32,591 bases of DNA from Candidatus Uhrbacteria bacterium CG10_big_fil_rev_8_21_14_0_10_48_16 (GCA_002793515.1 PFEU01000028.1:1-32591); one strand, 5' to 3'. Shown: positions 15,042-23,383, numbered from the stretch's first letter. Numbers and translations: made by a program. Notes: a model not told the origin generated them from the sequence alone.

Positions 15042-18007
15042 GTCCGCTACCACGACCAGAAGATATGCCAAAACCACCTGGAGCCGAACCAGCCAAGAAA
15101 AAATTTGGCAGAATGGCCATGCCTCCAGGCCCAGACGGGGCTTCTCCAAAACCAGCACCTGAAGTTGTCGCCCCTCCGACAGCACCAGCCCCAGAGGTCT
15201 CACCGGCACCAACCCCTGCATCGGACGCAGGTCCTGTTGCGGTTGATACCAGTTCAACTCCAGAACTGGACCAGGCCGTGGCATTTCTTCTTGCGGGAAA
15301 CAATGCAACATTGAAAGGTCTCTCAAAAGAACTGGGCATCTCACCCACAGAAGCCAAACTGCTTCTTGAAGACATGGAAACACGAGGAATTATTGGTCCA
15401 GCAAAACCAGGAAAGGCTCGAGAAATCCTCGTGACAGAATGGCCACCAAAGGTAGCAACTCCTGCCGGACCAGACACAAGCGCCCCAGTTCCTCCTGTAG
15501 CTCCGGCCATTCCAACCCTTTCAACTCCCACACGATCCACGCCCCCTCCCGTCATCTCACCAGTAACTCCCCCTCCGGTCATTCCACCCGTAACTCCATC
15601 CATTCCCCCAGTAATTCCCCCACTTGGAACACCAACTCGAACAACACCTGCTCCAGACACGGGAGCCCCCGCACCAGGGAGTCCAGACACAGGACCAACA
15701 ACCCCTGACACAACAGCTCCTGACGCAGGTGGAGCAACAGGAAAATGGGAATCGATAAAATCGACCTTCATCGGGGCGTACGAACGCTTTGCTTCGAAGT
15801 TCAAAGGAGAAGTACAACCCGATCAAGAAAAAAGCTATGAAGGGACGATCGGTGACCTTGCGAAAAACGCAGCGACAGGATTTTTAAGTGTGGTCGCAAG
15901 TTATACAGGCGTGAAAATCGTTGCAGACCTTCCACAGTGGCTTTACCAAAAGTACTTCACGAACCCAGCAGAGCGCCAACGAATTAAAGAGGCGTTTGCT
16001 TTAAAAGAAACAGAACTAGGCGACACCACAGATCCAAGCGCTATTGATCAAAAGAAGGCTCGACTGGAAGAAGCGATTAACGCATCCAAATTTCTCACCA
16101 CAGAAAAGAAAGCAGAACTACTCACAAGACTTCAAGACACGGTAGAAACCTACGAAAAAGAAGACAAGGCAAAACGTGCGGAGCGAGACGAGAAAATCGC
16201 CAAGCTTCTTGATGAAGCCATTCAGACGCGTGTAAAAAATACACAAGTCCTCAAAGAAGCACTCAACTCTGCCCTCATGGTCACCGGTCTCTCTGCCATG
16301 CGTGGAGTCGCCTATGGGGCGGTCTCTGTCTACGAACGCCATAAAGAAGTCATGGCAAGTCCTGAGAGAAGTGCCAGCTACTTCAAGGAGATGGTTGTCA
16401 AAGGCTTCACAGAAACAGCTCATAACTTGATTGGAGGTGGAGCTGATACGTGGACAGGTAAAGGATTGAACTTTGTGAAAGGAGCGACGAACGTCATGCG
16501 CGTTGCTGGATTTACTGAGCTCGCCATCTCTGAGTATCTCGAGGAAGGCGGTCCAAGTGGCATGATCGAAGCGAGCCTAAAAGCGTTTGAACAAAAAGGT
16601 GTGATCAGCGCCGTTGGAGGAAACATTTCCGCCCCATGGGAGCGACTTGGGGAACTCATGACCGGTGCGAAAGATCTGGTAACGGGAGACAGCGCCCCAA
16701 GCCCAGGCACCACCACCCCAGACGCGGGAGCCCCTGTTGCTACGACACCAGACGCAGGAGCCGTAACCGCCAACACCACCTCCCCTGATACAGCCATTGC
16801 TGGTGGAGCCACAGCCGTAGCCATGGCTGAGACGGTACCTCACATTGAATACCCAGAAGCACTCGTAGAAACAGGAACGGTCCAAAAAGGCGACGGGATC
16901 ATTAAAATCCTCGAACGCCAAGGTATTAGCTCAACGTCTGCTCTTGAAACTGCACGAGAAGCGGGACTCGTCCGTGCCGGCGGAGACACACGTCTCACCA
17001 CCGAAGCCATCGGTCGCTTATCGATTCTGGCAAACACCTCTCCTGATGGAGACGTAACCATCACCTTCTTTGATACAGAAACCGATACAGTCCTGACGAT
17101 CGATCAAGCACGTGAAGCCGGATTCACCTACGAGTCAGGAACCGTCCCTGGAGAAATCGCCACAGACGCTGAAGCCGTCGGGCACACCGCTGAGACAACC
17201 GAACTTCCCCTGATCGACTCTCCTGAGGTTCCAAACGATCTCTTAGACAATACCTTCCACCTGTACACCGATACCGACGGGAACTTCAACGGACTTGATC
17301 ATGGTCCAGGTGACGCTCTTGCGCGCATGGTTCAAGCCCTCAAAGAACTTGAACTCGCTGGACACGGAGAAAGTGCCGAAGCGAAGTTTATCTACAAGCA
17401 ATTCCTTATCCTGGCTGACCAAGGAGCACTCCCTGAACAGGTTGATAATCTCTCACCTGGATTTGTTGAACTTGATACCGTTGTCCCTACACAAACCGGA
17501 GAGGCTTCTTCTTCCCAAGAACTTCCACAAGACGCTTCTGGAGAGACTCAGCCTCTTCGAAGATTCAAAGGAGAATCTGGAAAAGTACGCTTTAAATACG
17601 ACGAGGACGGAGGAGTCAGAGATGCCTTCATCCCTGCGTACACCCCTAAACCTGCGGATGTTGAATCTGCCCTCGCTGAGTGGGATCTGACACGAGATGA
17701 GGTTGAAGCACACTTCATGCAGAAGAATGGTGGACGATGGACTTCAGGAGACGGAACAAGTCAGACCGACTATGCCACATCTCCACGTGACGGATTTGCT
17801 GGAGCGGACGCGAAGGATCAATATCGTGAGTTCAGTCGAGTCGTAGAAAAACTCGACCGACAAGAAGCAACGCTTTACGAAATGGAAGAGGCGGGTCTAA
17901 CCAATACGCCTGAATACGCGTATTGGAAAAAAGAGACTGCCGAGCTCGCAAAGTATGTTGGTACAAAAATGAAGAAGGAATTTCAAATCACGGAACGTCC
18001 TATCTAA
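15038..18007 (+). CDS. Large Pro/Thr-rich protein with FtsK-gamma-like winged helix
   Basis: A 989-aa multidomain protein. Residues 1-74 are Pro- and Ala-rich and disordered. Residues 75-133 (LDQAVAFLL, then EDMETRGIIGP and KAREILV) match the FtsK/SpoIIIE gamma winged-helix domain, which reads KOPS or SRS DNA. A second Pro/Thr-rich linker (about 134-233) follows, then a long helical region (about 234-550) with a mildly hydrophobic portion near 270-300, another TP-rich linker, and around 612-660 the stretch VQKGDGIIKILERQG, which resembles the start of a LysM-like domain. The C-terminal 300 residues are acidic and unrecognised. No P-loop or FtsK motor is present, so this is not a translocase. 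No clear signal peptide. It ends a three-gene operon closed by a palindromic terminator. Confidence 0.8.
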   Translation: MSPLPRPEDMPKPPGAEPAKKKFGRMAMPPGPDGASPKPAPEVVAPPTAPAPEVSPAPTPASDAGPVAVDTSSTPELDQAVAFLLAGNNATLKGLSKELGISPTEAKLLLEDMETRGIIGPAKPGKAREILVTEWPPKVATPAGPDTSAPVPPVAPAIPTLSTPTRSTPPPVISPVTPPPVIPPVTPSIPPVIPPLGTPTRTTPAPDTGAPAPGSPDTGPTTPDTTAPDAGGATGKWESIKSTFIGAYERFASKFKGEVQPDQEKSYEGTIGDLAKNAATGFLSVVASYTGVKIVADLPQWLYQKYFTNPAERQRIKEAFALKETELGDTTDPSAIDQKKARLEEAINASKFLTTEKKAELLTRLQDTVETYEKEDKAKRAERDEKIAKLLDEAIQTRVKNTQVLKEALNSALMVTGLSAMRGVAYGAVSVYERHKEVMASPERSASYFKEMVVKGFTETAHNLIGGGADTWTGKGLNFVKGATNVMRVAGFTELAISEYLEEGGPSGMIEASLKAFEQKGVISAVGGNISAPWERLGELMTGAKDLVTGDSAPSPGTTTPDAGAPVATTPDAGAVTANTTSPDTAIAGGATAVAMAETVPHIEYPEALVETGTVQKGDGIIKILERQGISSTSALETAREAGLVRAGGDTRLTTEAIGRLSILANTSPDGDVTITFFDTETDTVLTIDQAREAGFTYESGTVPGEIATDAEAVGHTAETTELPLIDSPEVPNDLLDNTFHLYTDTDGNFNGLDHGPGDALARMVQALKELELAGHGESAEAKFIYKQFLILADQGALPEQVDNLSPGFVELDTVVPTQTGEASSSQELPQDASGETQPLRRFKGESGKVRFKYDEDGGVRDAFIPAYTPKPADVESALAEWDLTRDEVEAHFMQKNGGRWTSGDGTSQTDYATSPRDGFAGADAKDQYREFSRVVEKLDRQEATLYEMEEAGLTNTPEYAYWKKETAELAKYVGTKMKKEFQITERPI

Positions 18008-18012
18008 ACAAA

Positions 18013-18034
18013 AAAACGGGCCTAGGCCCGTTTT
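18013..18034. terminator. Bidirectional palindromic terminator
   Basis: Half-site AAAACGGGCCT (18013-18023) followed directly by its exact complement (18024-18034). It separates the converging 989-aa gene and folA; the folA stop codon (18033-18035) overlaps its end. Confidence 0.85.
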
Positions 18035-18533
18035 AGATTTTGTAATGAAGAAGAACAGATTGATCGTTGAGCTTTGTTAGATCCTCTAGTCTCATCTGTA
18101 TTCGATCAAATCCTGATGCAAGCGGAATCCCCGCCCCAAACAAAATCGGCTCAACAGTCAGATACACATCTGTCACAAGATTTGCTTGAAGGAAATGGCT
18201 ATACACCGAGGATCCACCAGCAAGAGCCACCGTCTCAACCCCTTGCGTGGCAAGCTGACGTAAAAGATCTTCAGGTTGCAGAGTACTGTATTCAACTCCC
18301 TCTCCCACAAACGCCAAATCTGACTGACGAGTCATGACAATAATGCGTCGACCTTTCAAAGGTTTCCCGATGGTATCAAAGGTCTTACGCCCCATGATAA
18401 CCACGCCCGCCTCTTTTGTTTTGTCGATAAAAAAACGCGTGTCTTCCTTACTCGTCCAATCTAAAGACGATTGCTCTGAAGTCTCAGCGATTTTTCCGTC
18501 TGCGGATACTGCTGCGATAAGCCAAACATTCAT
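18033..18533 (-). CDS. folA: Dihydrofolate reductase
   Basis: A 166-aa DHFR-fold enzyme, reducing dihydrofolate to tetrahydrofolate with NADPH. Motifs: NVWLIAAVSADGKIA at the start, SLDWTSKEDTRFFIDKTKEAGVVIMGRKTFDTIGKPLKGRRIIVMTR (substrate helix and NADPH loop), and LAGGSSVYSHFL followed by TDVYLTVEPILFGAGIPL. The acidic residue of the active site would be Asp35 in KEDTRFF. The C-terminal pattern is close to the RibD/DHFR superfamily, so a RibD-like reductase is an alternative, but coupling to thyA favours DHFR. Its ATG overlaps the thyA stop in ATGA. A partner that regenerates THF implies that the neighbouring synthase oxidises folate, that is, transfers a methyl group. Confidence 0.85.
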   Translation of the reverse strand: MNVWLIAAVSADGKIAETSEQSSLDWTSKEDTRFFIDKTKEAGVVIMGRKTFDTIGKPLKGRRIIVMTRQSDLAFVGEGVEYSTLQPEDLLRQLATQGVETVALAGGSSVYSHFLQANLVTDVYLTVEPILFGAGIPLASGFDRIQMRLEDLTKLNDQSVLLHYKI

Positions 18534-19363
18534 AGGGCGATCTGCATCTTCTTAACGGGAGGAGCTGGATGATACTGTTCCTTAAACATCAAGAAAAGTT
18601 CATCAACAAGACTCGCGTCTGCTTGAAGGGCTCGCTGAAAAGACTTTTCTGGAAGTCGACAGAAAATTTCATCATGAACATGATCCTCTCGTTCCAAAAG
18701 TTCCCCAACCTGATCGTAATGCCCCTCGTAAATGTGCGCATGCGAAATAGAAATCGTCAGCTTCCCTACCTCAACATCCAACTCCTGTGCAAGCATCGCC
18801 TGCAAGAGAGCAAACCCTGCGGTGTCATGAGGATTTCCAAGCATCATGTCGTTTGAGCGAATAATCAAGTGGAGATTCAACTTATTGCCAATAATATTCG
18901 CCGTCCAGGTGAATGGACATGGAACATTTTTCTTCTTTGGAGCCATCAAACCGTCTGACGCGGGATCCCACATCACCACCACTCCCTGACGAGAGGTTGG
19001 TTCTACGCGAAGATGTTCGACAAGTTCAAGCAGTTGATCGCGACCGAAATGTTCACGCCAACGATACCCATAAGCCGTTTCCATGGTTCCGTCTGCTTCC
19101 GCAAAGTCATCCCAAATCGGTGTAAACTTCCGAACAAATTCCAAATGCTTTTGACCGGTCACCATCCACACCACTTCTGCACAAAACAACTTAATAGGGA
19201 TTCTTCTCAGTGTTAAGAGGGGAAATCCTTGAGAAGGGTGCATCTCAAACGTAAATCCAGGAAGCGCCTTTGTCGAAAAACCTGTACGATCAGAGAAGAC
19301 ATCTTCTCCTTCGTGAAACACGCGGGCAATCGCCTCTTTATACAGTTGATCAAATCGTGTCAT
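18530..19363 (-). CDS. thyA: Thymidylate synthase-family enzyme with Asn-to-Asp switch
   Basis: A 277-aa ThyA-fold protein. Compared with E. coli ThyA the chemistry is intact: Glu63 (HELLWF region), Trp84 in IWDDFA, AYGYRWR, catalytic Cys149 in VPCP, Arg169 and Asp172 in RSND, His210 and Tyr212 in HAHIY, and the C-terminal KKMQIAL. The residue that reads the base, Asn177 in E. coli (LPFNIASYALL), is Asp180 here (NPHDTAGFALL, codon GAC at 18824-18826). His147 next to the catalytic Cys is Pro150. In L. casei enzyme the Asn229-to-Asp change, and in T4 dCMP hydroxymethylase Asp179, give dCMP specificity. The annotation as a dUMP-specific synthase is therefore doubtful. It overlaps folA (ATGA) and is transcribed divergently from tmk. 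Confidence 0.9.
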   Translation of the reverse strand: MTRFDQLYKEAIARVFHEGEDVFSDRTGFSTKALPGFTFEMHPSQGFPLLTLRRIPIKLFCAEVVWMVTGQKHLEFVRKFTPIWDDFAEADGTMETAYGYRWREHFGRDQLLELVEHLRVEPTSRQGVVVMWDPASDGLMAPKKKNVPCPFTWTANIIGNKLNLHLIIRSNDMMLGNPHDTAGFALLQAMLAQELDVEVGKLTISISHAHIYEGHYDQVGELLEREDHVHDEIFCRLPEKSFQRALQADASLVDELFLMFKEQYHPAPPVKKMQIAL

Positions 19364-19373
19364 AGCACCCCCT

Positions 19374-19402
19374 ACTGTATCAGACCCAAGGGGTGGTTTC
19401 CA
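19374..19402 (-). promoter_or_regulatory. Possible promoter of thyA-folA
   Basis: On the minus strand an extended -10, TGA then TACAGT, 10 nt before the thyA ATG, with a weak TGGAAA 17 nt further up. A CACCCC/GGGGTG inverted repeat (19366-19395 region) spans it. Confidence 0.4.
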
Positions 19403-19425
19403 CTATCGATCTTTTTGGCTAAAAT
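19397..19425 (+). promoter_or_regulatory. Promoter of the tmk operon
   Basis: TTTCCA (19397-19402), 17-nt spacer, TAAAAT (19420-19425). A second candidate, TGC then TATACT (19462-19467), lies too close to the ATG at 19470 to yield an mRNA containing it. Confidence 0.5.
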
Positions 19426-19469
19426 GCGTCTGATGTTGTTTCCGCTGTGGAAAACTTTTGCTATACTTT

Positions 19470-20186
19470 ATGCATCGAACTGGAACATTCATTATTGTCG
19501 ACGGACTCACAGGGTCTGGAAAATCGACGGTTCTCAATGCCGTGCACGATTGGGCCCTCACCTGTGGCCACAAACGATTTCGGCTTCAAGACTGGAAAGA
19601 ATCAAAACCTCCACGTTTTGAAGACATCCCAGATTTCGATGTGTACTTCACCTTTGAACCAACACGCAACTGGGTGGGCGATGCCATTCGTTCCGAGCTC
19701 TCACGCGTAGACGATCCGTACGGAGGAGAAGAGCTTGCGCATGCCTTTTCGTTAGATCGACAGATGCAATACAAACGACTCATCCTCCCTGCTCTGCAGG
19801 CAGGAAAAACCGTCATCCAAGACCGAGGTGTTTCCAGTTCCCTTGTGTACCAACCGGTCATGCCAAATTCTGTCCCTCTTGAAACCATCATGTCGCTTCC
19901 TGGAAATAGGCTTGCGCTTGAAAACGCTCCTGACGCACTTATTCTCACACGCCTCAGTGCCGAGATCGCCATGGAACGCATCAAGAAACGAGATGAAGAA
20001 TCAAAAGGCGTCTTCGCAGACATCGCTTTTCTCAAAAAGCAAGAGGAACGCTTTGCCTCAACATGGTTTCGAGACCTTTTCGAACGTCACGGCTCAACCC
20101 TCTACGAAATAGACACATCCGGTACCATGGAACAAAGTACCGCAACGGCCACACAACTTATCAATCACATTTTGACCAATTGTTAA
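19470..20186 (+). CDS. tmk: Thymidylate kinase
   Basis: A 238-aa P-loop kinase converting dTMP to dTDP. The N-terminus has FIIVDGLTGSGKST (Walker A, about 6-19), then FTFEPTRNWVGDAIRSEL at the place of the EPGGT motif, and VIQDRGVSSSLVYQ, the DR-x-x-S-x-x-(A/V)YQ motif of Tmk. The LID region is Lys- and Glu-rich (MERIKKRDEESKG). It is longer than E. coli Tmk (213 aa), with a loop near residues 30-50. I start at ATG 19470; the frame is open to an upstream TTG inside a possible -10 box. It leads an operon with two membrane proteins, gatB and a Nudix gene, and is divergent from thyA-folA, which suits a shared role in dTTP supply. Confidence 0.9.
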   Translation: MHRTGTFIIVDGLTGSGKSTVLNAVHDWALTCGHKRFRLQDWKESKPPRFEDIPDFDVYFTFEPTRNWVGDAIRSELSRVDDPYGGEELAHAFSLDRQMQYKRLILPALQAGKTVIQDRGVSSSLVYQPVMPNSVPLETIMSLPGNRLALENAPDALILTRLSAEIAMERIKKRDEESKGVFADIAFLKKQEERFASTWFRDLFERHGSTLYEIDTSGTMEQSTATATQLINHILTNC

Positions 20187-20189
20187 CCT

Positions 20190-20217
20190 AGGAGGAATCC
20201 CTCTCATGCCCGTATGA
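20190..20217 (+). other. AGGAGG with a 3-codon mini-ORF overlapping the next start
   Basis: AGGAGG (20190-20195) is correctly spaced (10 nt) from ATG CCC GTA TGA (20206-20217). Its stop overlaps the ATG of the membrane gene at 20214. The site is too far (18 nt) from that ATG, so the mini-ORF could load ribosomes that then restart. Confidence 0.5.
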
Positions 20218-21086
20218 CAAAACCGCTCATTTCTATCGGAGAACTTATTGACCAATCATGGGACATCTTTCGTGCTCGCACAACAGAACTACTCAGTATC
20301 TCTGGATGGCTCATTACCACCGCAATTCTCCTAGCTCTGTCTCTGGCCTTTTACCCATCCGCCTCAAGACTTCAACTTGGAAGTAGTCTTACCGGACTCG
20401 AGACAATGGGCGTACTCCTTTTTTCGTTTACCTCTCTCATTCTGACCCCACTCCTAAGTTTTCTCATCTACGTCTCCATCACAAAAGCTCTGGGAAACCA
20501 TTTCTCCAAAAAAACGGTAAACCCTAAAACAGCGATGTTAGATGGACGAAAAGTATTTTTTCCAGCAATCATCACTTCTGTCATGGTGGCACTCATGGTG
20601 CTCCTCGCCATTGTGATTGGATTTGCTCCAGCCATTATTATCGCCACGATCGGTTCACTGACAAATGTTTCTGGATTGATTATTCTCGCCAATATCCTTC
20701 TTGTTCTTGGAATTTTTGTTGCTCTTGCATTAAGTTTGAAGTGGGTGGTTCATTACTTCATGGCTCCCTACATCACTATTCTTGATGGAACACCTGCAAA
20801 ACTTGCTCTCGCCACAAGCCGTCAGCTCATCCAAGGAAAGTTTTGGGCGATCCTCTTTCGCATCGTCGTTCCAAAACTCGTCTTTATCATCTTTGGTGTT
20901 TTTGCCATGTCGATCATGGCGTATCTTGTTGGCATCCTTATCGATGCATCCGCCGGACTGAATCTCGACATTCAACTCCGTATCAGCACCATGACGCAGA
21001 CCATCATCCCTATTCTCATCGCCGTTCTCATAAACCCTCTTATCATTATTTCAGACGTGCTCCTCCTGCGATCCCTGAAAGAATAG
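20214..21086 (+). CDS. Polytopic membrane protein (GPDPase-membrane-like), paralogue 1
   Basis: A 290-aa integral membrane protein with about six hydrophobic segments (around 26-47, 67-90, 117-148, 153-175, 215-240, 260-285). The opening ELIDQSWDIFRARTTELLSISGWLI and the motif ATSRQLIQGKFWAILFRI before the last helices are the kind of pattern seen in the DUF975/glycerophosphodiesterase-membrane-domain superfamily. Its neighbour at 21090 has the same architecture. Substrate or role unknown. It lies inside the tmk-gatB operon and overlaps the mini-ORF stop. Confidence 0.8.
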   Translation: MTKPLISIGELIDQSWDIFRARTTELLSISGWLITTAILLALSLAFYPSASRLQLGSSLTGLETMGVLLFSFTSLILTPLLSFLIYVSITKALGNHFSKKTVNPKTAMLDGRKVFFPAIITSVMVALMVLLAIVIGFAPAIIIATIGSLTNVSGLIILANILLVLGIFVALALSLKWVVHYFMAPYITILDGTPAKLALATSRQLIQGKFWAILFRIVVPKLVFIIFGVFAMSIMAYLVGILIDASAGLNLDIQLRISTMTQTIIPILIAVLINPLIIISDVLLLRSLKE

Positions 21087-21089
21087 TCT

Positions 21090-21839
21090 ATGCTTAAAAC
21101 ACCGCGCGATTTGCTTATACACACCTTCCATCTCTATCGCGCCCAATTCTGGTTATTTATTGGATATGCCGCCTGGTTACTTCCCCCATTGGCGGCATTT
21201 CTGATTCTCACAAATCTTCCCGAGACCCCCCTCACAAACGTTCTCGCGATCCTGGCTATTTTCGTCCAAATTTTTGTTTCAATTTGGATGGCTATTTGTA
21301 TCATGAAGTCGGTTATACTCCTTGAACAAAAACAAGTTATCGATCCCAATCGTCTTTCTGTAGAATCCCTTCGTCGTATCCATCCCGTCCTGATTGTGGC
21401 GTTCCTTCAAATACTTATCATCTTTGGAGGACTCATTCTTTTTATTGTGCCAGCCATTCTCTTCTGGGTTTGGTATGCGCATAGCCAAATAAGCTCGGCC
21501 GTCGACAACAAACGTCCATTAGATGCCCTGACTTACAGTCGATCCCTTGTGAAGGGACGATTTTTTCCTGTTCTCTGGCGTCTGATCGCAGGGCCTGTTG
21601 TCATCGGTCTTGGCTATACCTTTGTCTTGGGTTTCATTCTTCTCATTATTGGAACGGTTCTTGGGTTTGATCCGGTCGTCATTTTGAGTGAAGAACCTCC
21701 TTTGTGGACACAACTCATTGAATCGATGGGCGACATCTTTGTCATTCCGCTATTTATCATCTACTCCATGCTTCTCTATACAGACCTGAAAAAGACCCTG
21801 CATACATCCCATCTTGAAAAGGATGCAACAGTCACGTAA
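21090..21839 (+). CDS. Polytopic membrane protein, paralogue 2
   Basis: A 249-aa membrane protein with about six hydrophobic segments. It opens with LLIHTFHLYRAQFWLFIGYAAWLLPP and carries YSRSLVKGRFFPVLWRL, matching paralogue 1 (TSRQLIQGKFWAILFRI) at the equivalent position, so the two probably arose by duplication and may form a heteromeric complex. No catalytic motif is visible. It starts 3 nt after paralogue 1 (TAG TCT ATG) and gatB follows 12 nt later. Confidence 0.8.
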   Translation: MLKTPRDLLIHTFHLYRAQFWLFIGYAAWLLPPLAAFLILTNLPETPLTNVLAILAIFVQIFVSIWMAICIMKSVILLEQKQVIDPNRLSVESLRRIHPVLIVAFLQILIIFGGLILFIVPAILFWVWYAHSQISSAVDNKRPLDALTYSRSLVKGRFFPVLWRLIAGPVVIGLGYTFVLGFILLIIGTVLGFDPVVILSEEPPLWTQLIESMGDIFVIPLFIIYSMLLYTDLKKTLHTSHLEKDATVT

Positions 21840-21851
21840 GCTCTACCGTGT

Positions 21852-23381
21852 ATGAACTACGAACCTGTCATTGGACTTGAAATTCACGTTCAACTCAAAA
21901 CAAAAACCAAGATGTTTTGTGGTTGTCCTACCCACGACACGGCTGTGGCACCAAATACCCATGTGTGCCCTATTTGTTTGGGTCAACCTGGAGTCCTCCC
22001 TGTTGTGAATGCACAAGCCGTTCGTTACGGAATGCTTATGGGACTCGCTCTCAACTGTGAGATTGCTGAGCATTCAAAATTTGATCGAAAGAATTATTTT
22101 TATCCAGATCTCCCAAAGGCGTATCAGATTTCACAATTTGATTTACCGATCGCCATCAACGGGCATGTCGATATTGAAGTTCCAGGAGGCGAGCGCGAGG
22201 TCGCCCGCATTGGCATTACGCGCGCCCACCTCGAAGAAGACGCAGCGAAAAACTTTCACGAGACAGGTGCAAGCACCCTTGTCGATTTCAACCGTGGAGG
22301 CACCCCTCTTATCGAGATCGTCACGGAACCAGATTTCCGCTCTGCAAAAGAAGCAAAAATCTTTCTCCAAGAGCTTCGCTTGATCGCTCGCTACTTAGGT
22401 ATCTCTGACGCCGACATGGAGAAAGGTCATCTCCGCTGTGATGCCAACGTATCATTGCGTCTCATCGATGATCAGGGAGGGATCGTGGGAGCTCGGTTCA
22501 ATCCAAAGACAGAAGTCAAAAACCTCAACTCGTTTAAACATGTAGAAAAAGCCATTGAACACGAGATCAAGCGTCAAACAAAACTCTGGGAGACACAAAC
22601 TCCTCCTATGATCTCCACCACTCGAGGATGGAATGACACACAAAATCGAACCGAGGAACAACGATCAAAAGAAGAGGCTGCGGACTATCGATACTTCCCA
22701 GAACCAGATATTCCTCCGCTCGAACTCAAGGACCTCGCCGATGAACTTCGTACAAAACTCCCTGAACTTCCTGCTGTTCGTCGCGCACGCTTCCAAAACG
22801 AGTACGCGCTCAAACCCTCAGATGCACGCCAAGTCTGTGACGATCCCCTCCTCGCGGATTTTGTCGAACACACATTCTCAGAGCTCCACGCCTGGCTCAT
22901 CGCCCTCCCCGAACTTCAGGAAACAGAAGCAAGCGTGTTAGATCATGAAAAACAAAAACTTGGACGTCTCGTTGCGGGATGGCTTCTCTCAAAACTGGGA
23001 GGACTTTTGACGGAACGTTCAATCGATGTCCGTACGATGAAAATTACCCCAGAAAACTTTGCCGAGTTCATCACGCTCATCGCCACACATAAACTCAATA
23101 ACACCGCCGGACTCAAAGTCTTGAACGCGATGCTCGACGATGGGAGCGACCCGAGTCAAATCATGGAAAGCCAAAAGCTTGGGCGTGTGGAAGATGAGGG
23201 GATCCTTGCAGAACTTGTCACGCAGGTCATCAGCAACCACCCAGCAGAAGTTGCTCGTTACAAGGCGGGCGAAGACCAACTCCTCCAATTCTTGATTGGT
23301 ATGGTGATGCGCGCCTCTGAAGGAACAGCTGACTCTGGAATCGTTCGCAACATGTTGCTTGTCGAACTCAAAAGCGAATAG
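21852..23381 (+). CDS. gatB: Asp/Glu-tRNA amidotransferase subunit B
   Basis: A 509-aa GatB, the kinase and tRNA-binding subunit of GatCAB, which converts Glu-tRNA(Gln) or Asp-tRNA(Asn) to the amide form. Motifs: YEPVIGLEIHVQLKTKTKMFCGCP, CPICLGQPGVLPVVN (zinc cysteines together with the preceding CGCP), FDRKNYFYPDLPKAYQISQFD, RAHLEEDAAK, DFNRGGTPLIEIVTEPD, LRCDANVSLR and the EVKNLNSF region. The C-terminal YqeY-like helical domain ends GMVMRASEGTADSG. About 30 residues longer than usual, mainly in the 350-390 region. gatA and gatC are not in the window, so the complex is encoded at separate sites. Confidence 0.96.
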   Translation: MNYEPVIGLEIHVQLKTKTKMFCGCPTHDTAVAPNTHVCPICLGQPGVLPVVNAQAVRYGMLMGLALNCEIAEHSKFDRKNYFYPDLPKAYQISQFDLPIAINGHVDIEVPGGEREVARIGITRAHLEEDAAKNFHETGASTLVDFNRGGTPLIEIVTEPDFRSAKEAKIFLQELRLIARYLGISDADMEKGHLRCDANVSLRLIDDQGGIVGARFNPKTEVKNLNSFKHVEKAIEHEIKRQTKLWETQTPPMISTTRGWNDTQNRTEEQRSKEEAADYRYFPEPDIPPLELKDLADELRTKLPELPAVRRARFQNEYALKPSDARQVCDDPLLADFVEHTFSELHAWLIALPELQETEASVLDHEKQKLGRLVAGWLLSKLGGLLTERSIDVRTMKITPENFAEFITLIATHKLNNTAGLKVLNAMLDDGSDPSQIMESQKLGRVEDEGILAELVTQVISNHPAEVARYKAGEDQLLQFLIGMVMRASEGTADSGIVRNMLLVELKSE

Positions 23382-23383
23382 CT

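Noticed and set aside
19462-19472. TGCTATACT as the promoter of tmk
   Set aside because: The -10 box ends 2 nt before ATG, so the transcript would begin inside the gene; the pair TTTCCA-17-TAAAAT upstream is more plausible.
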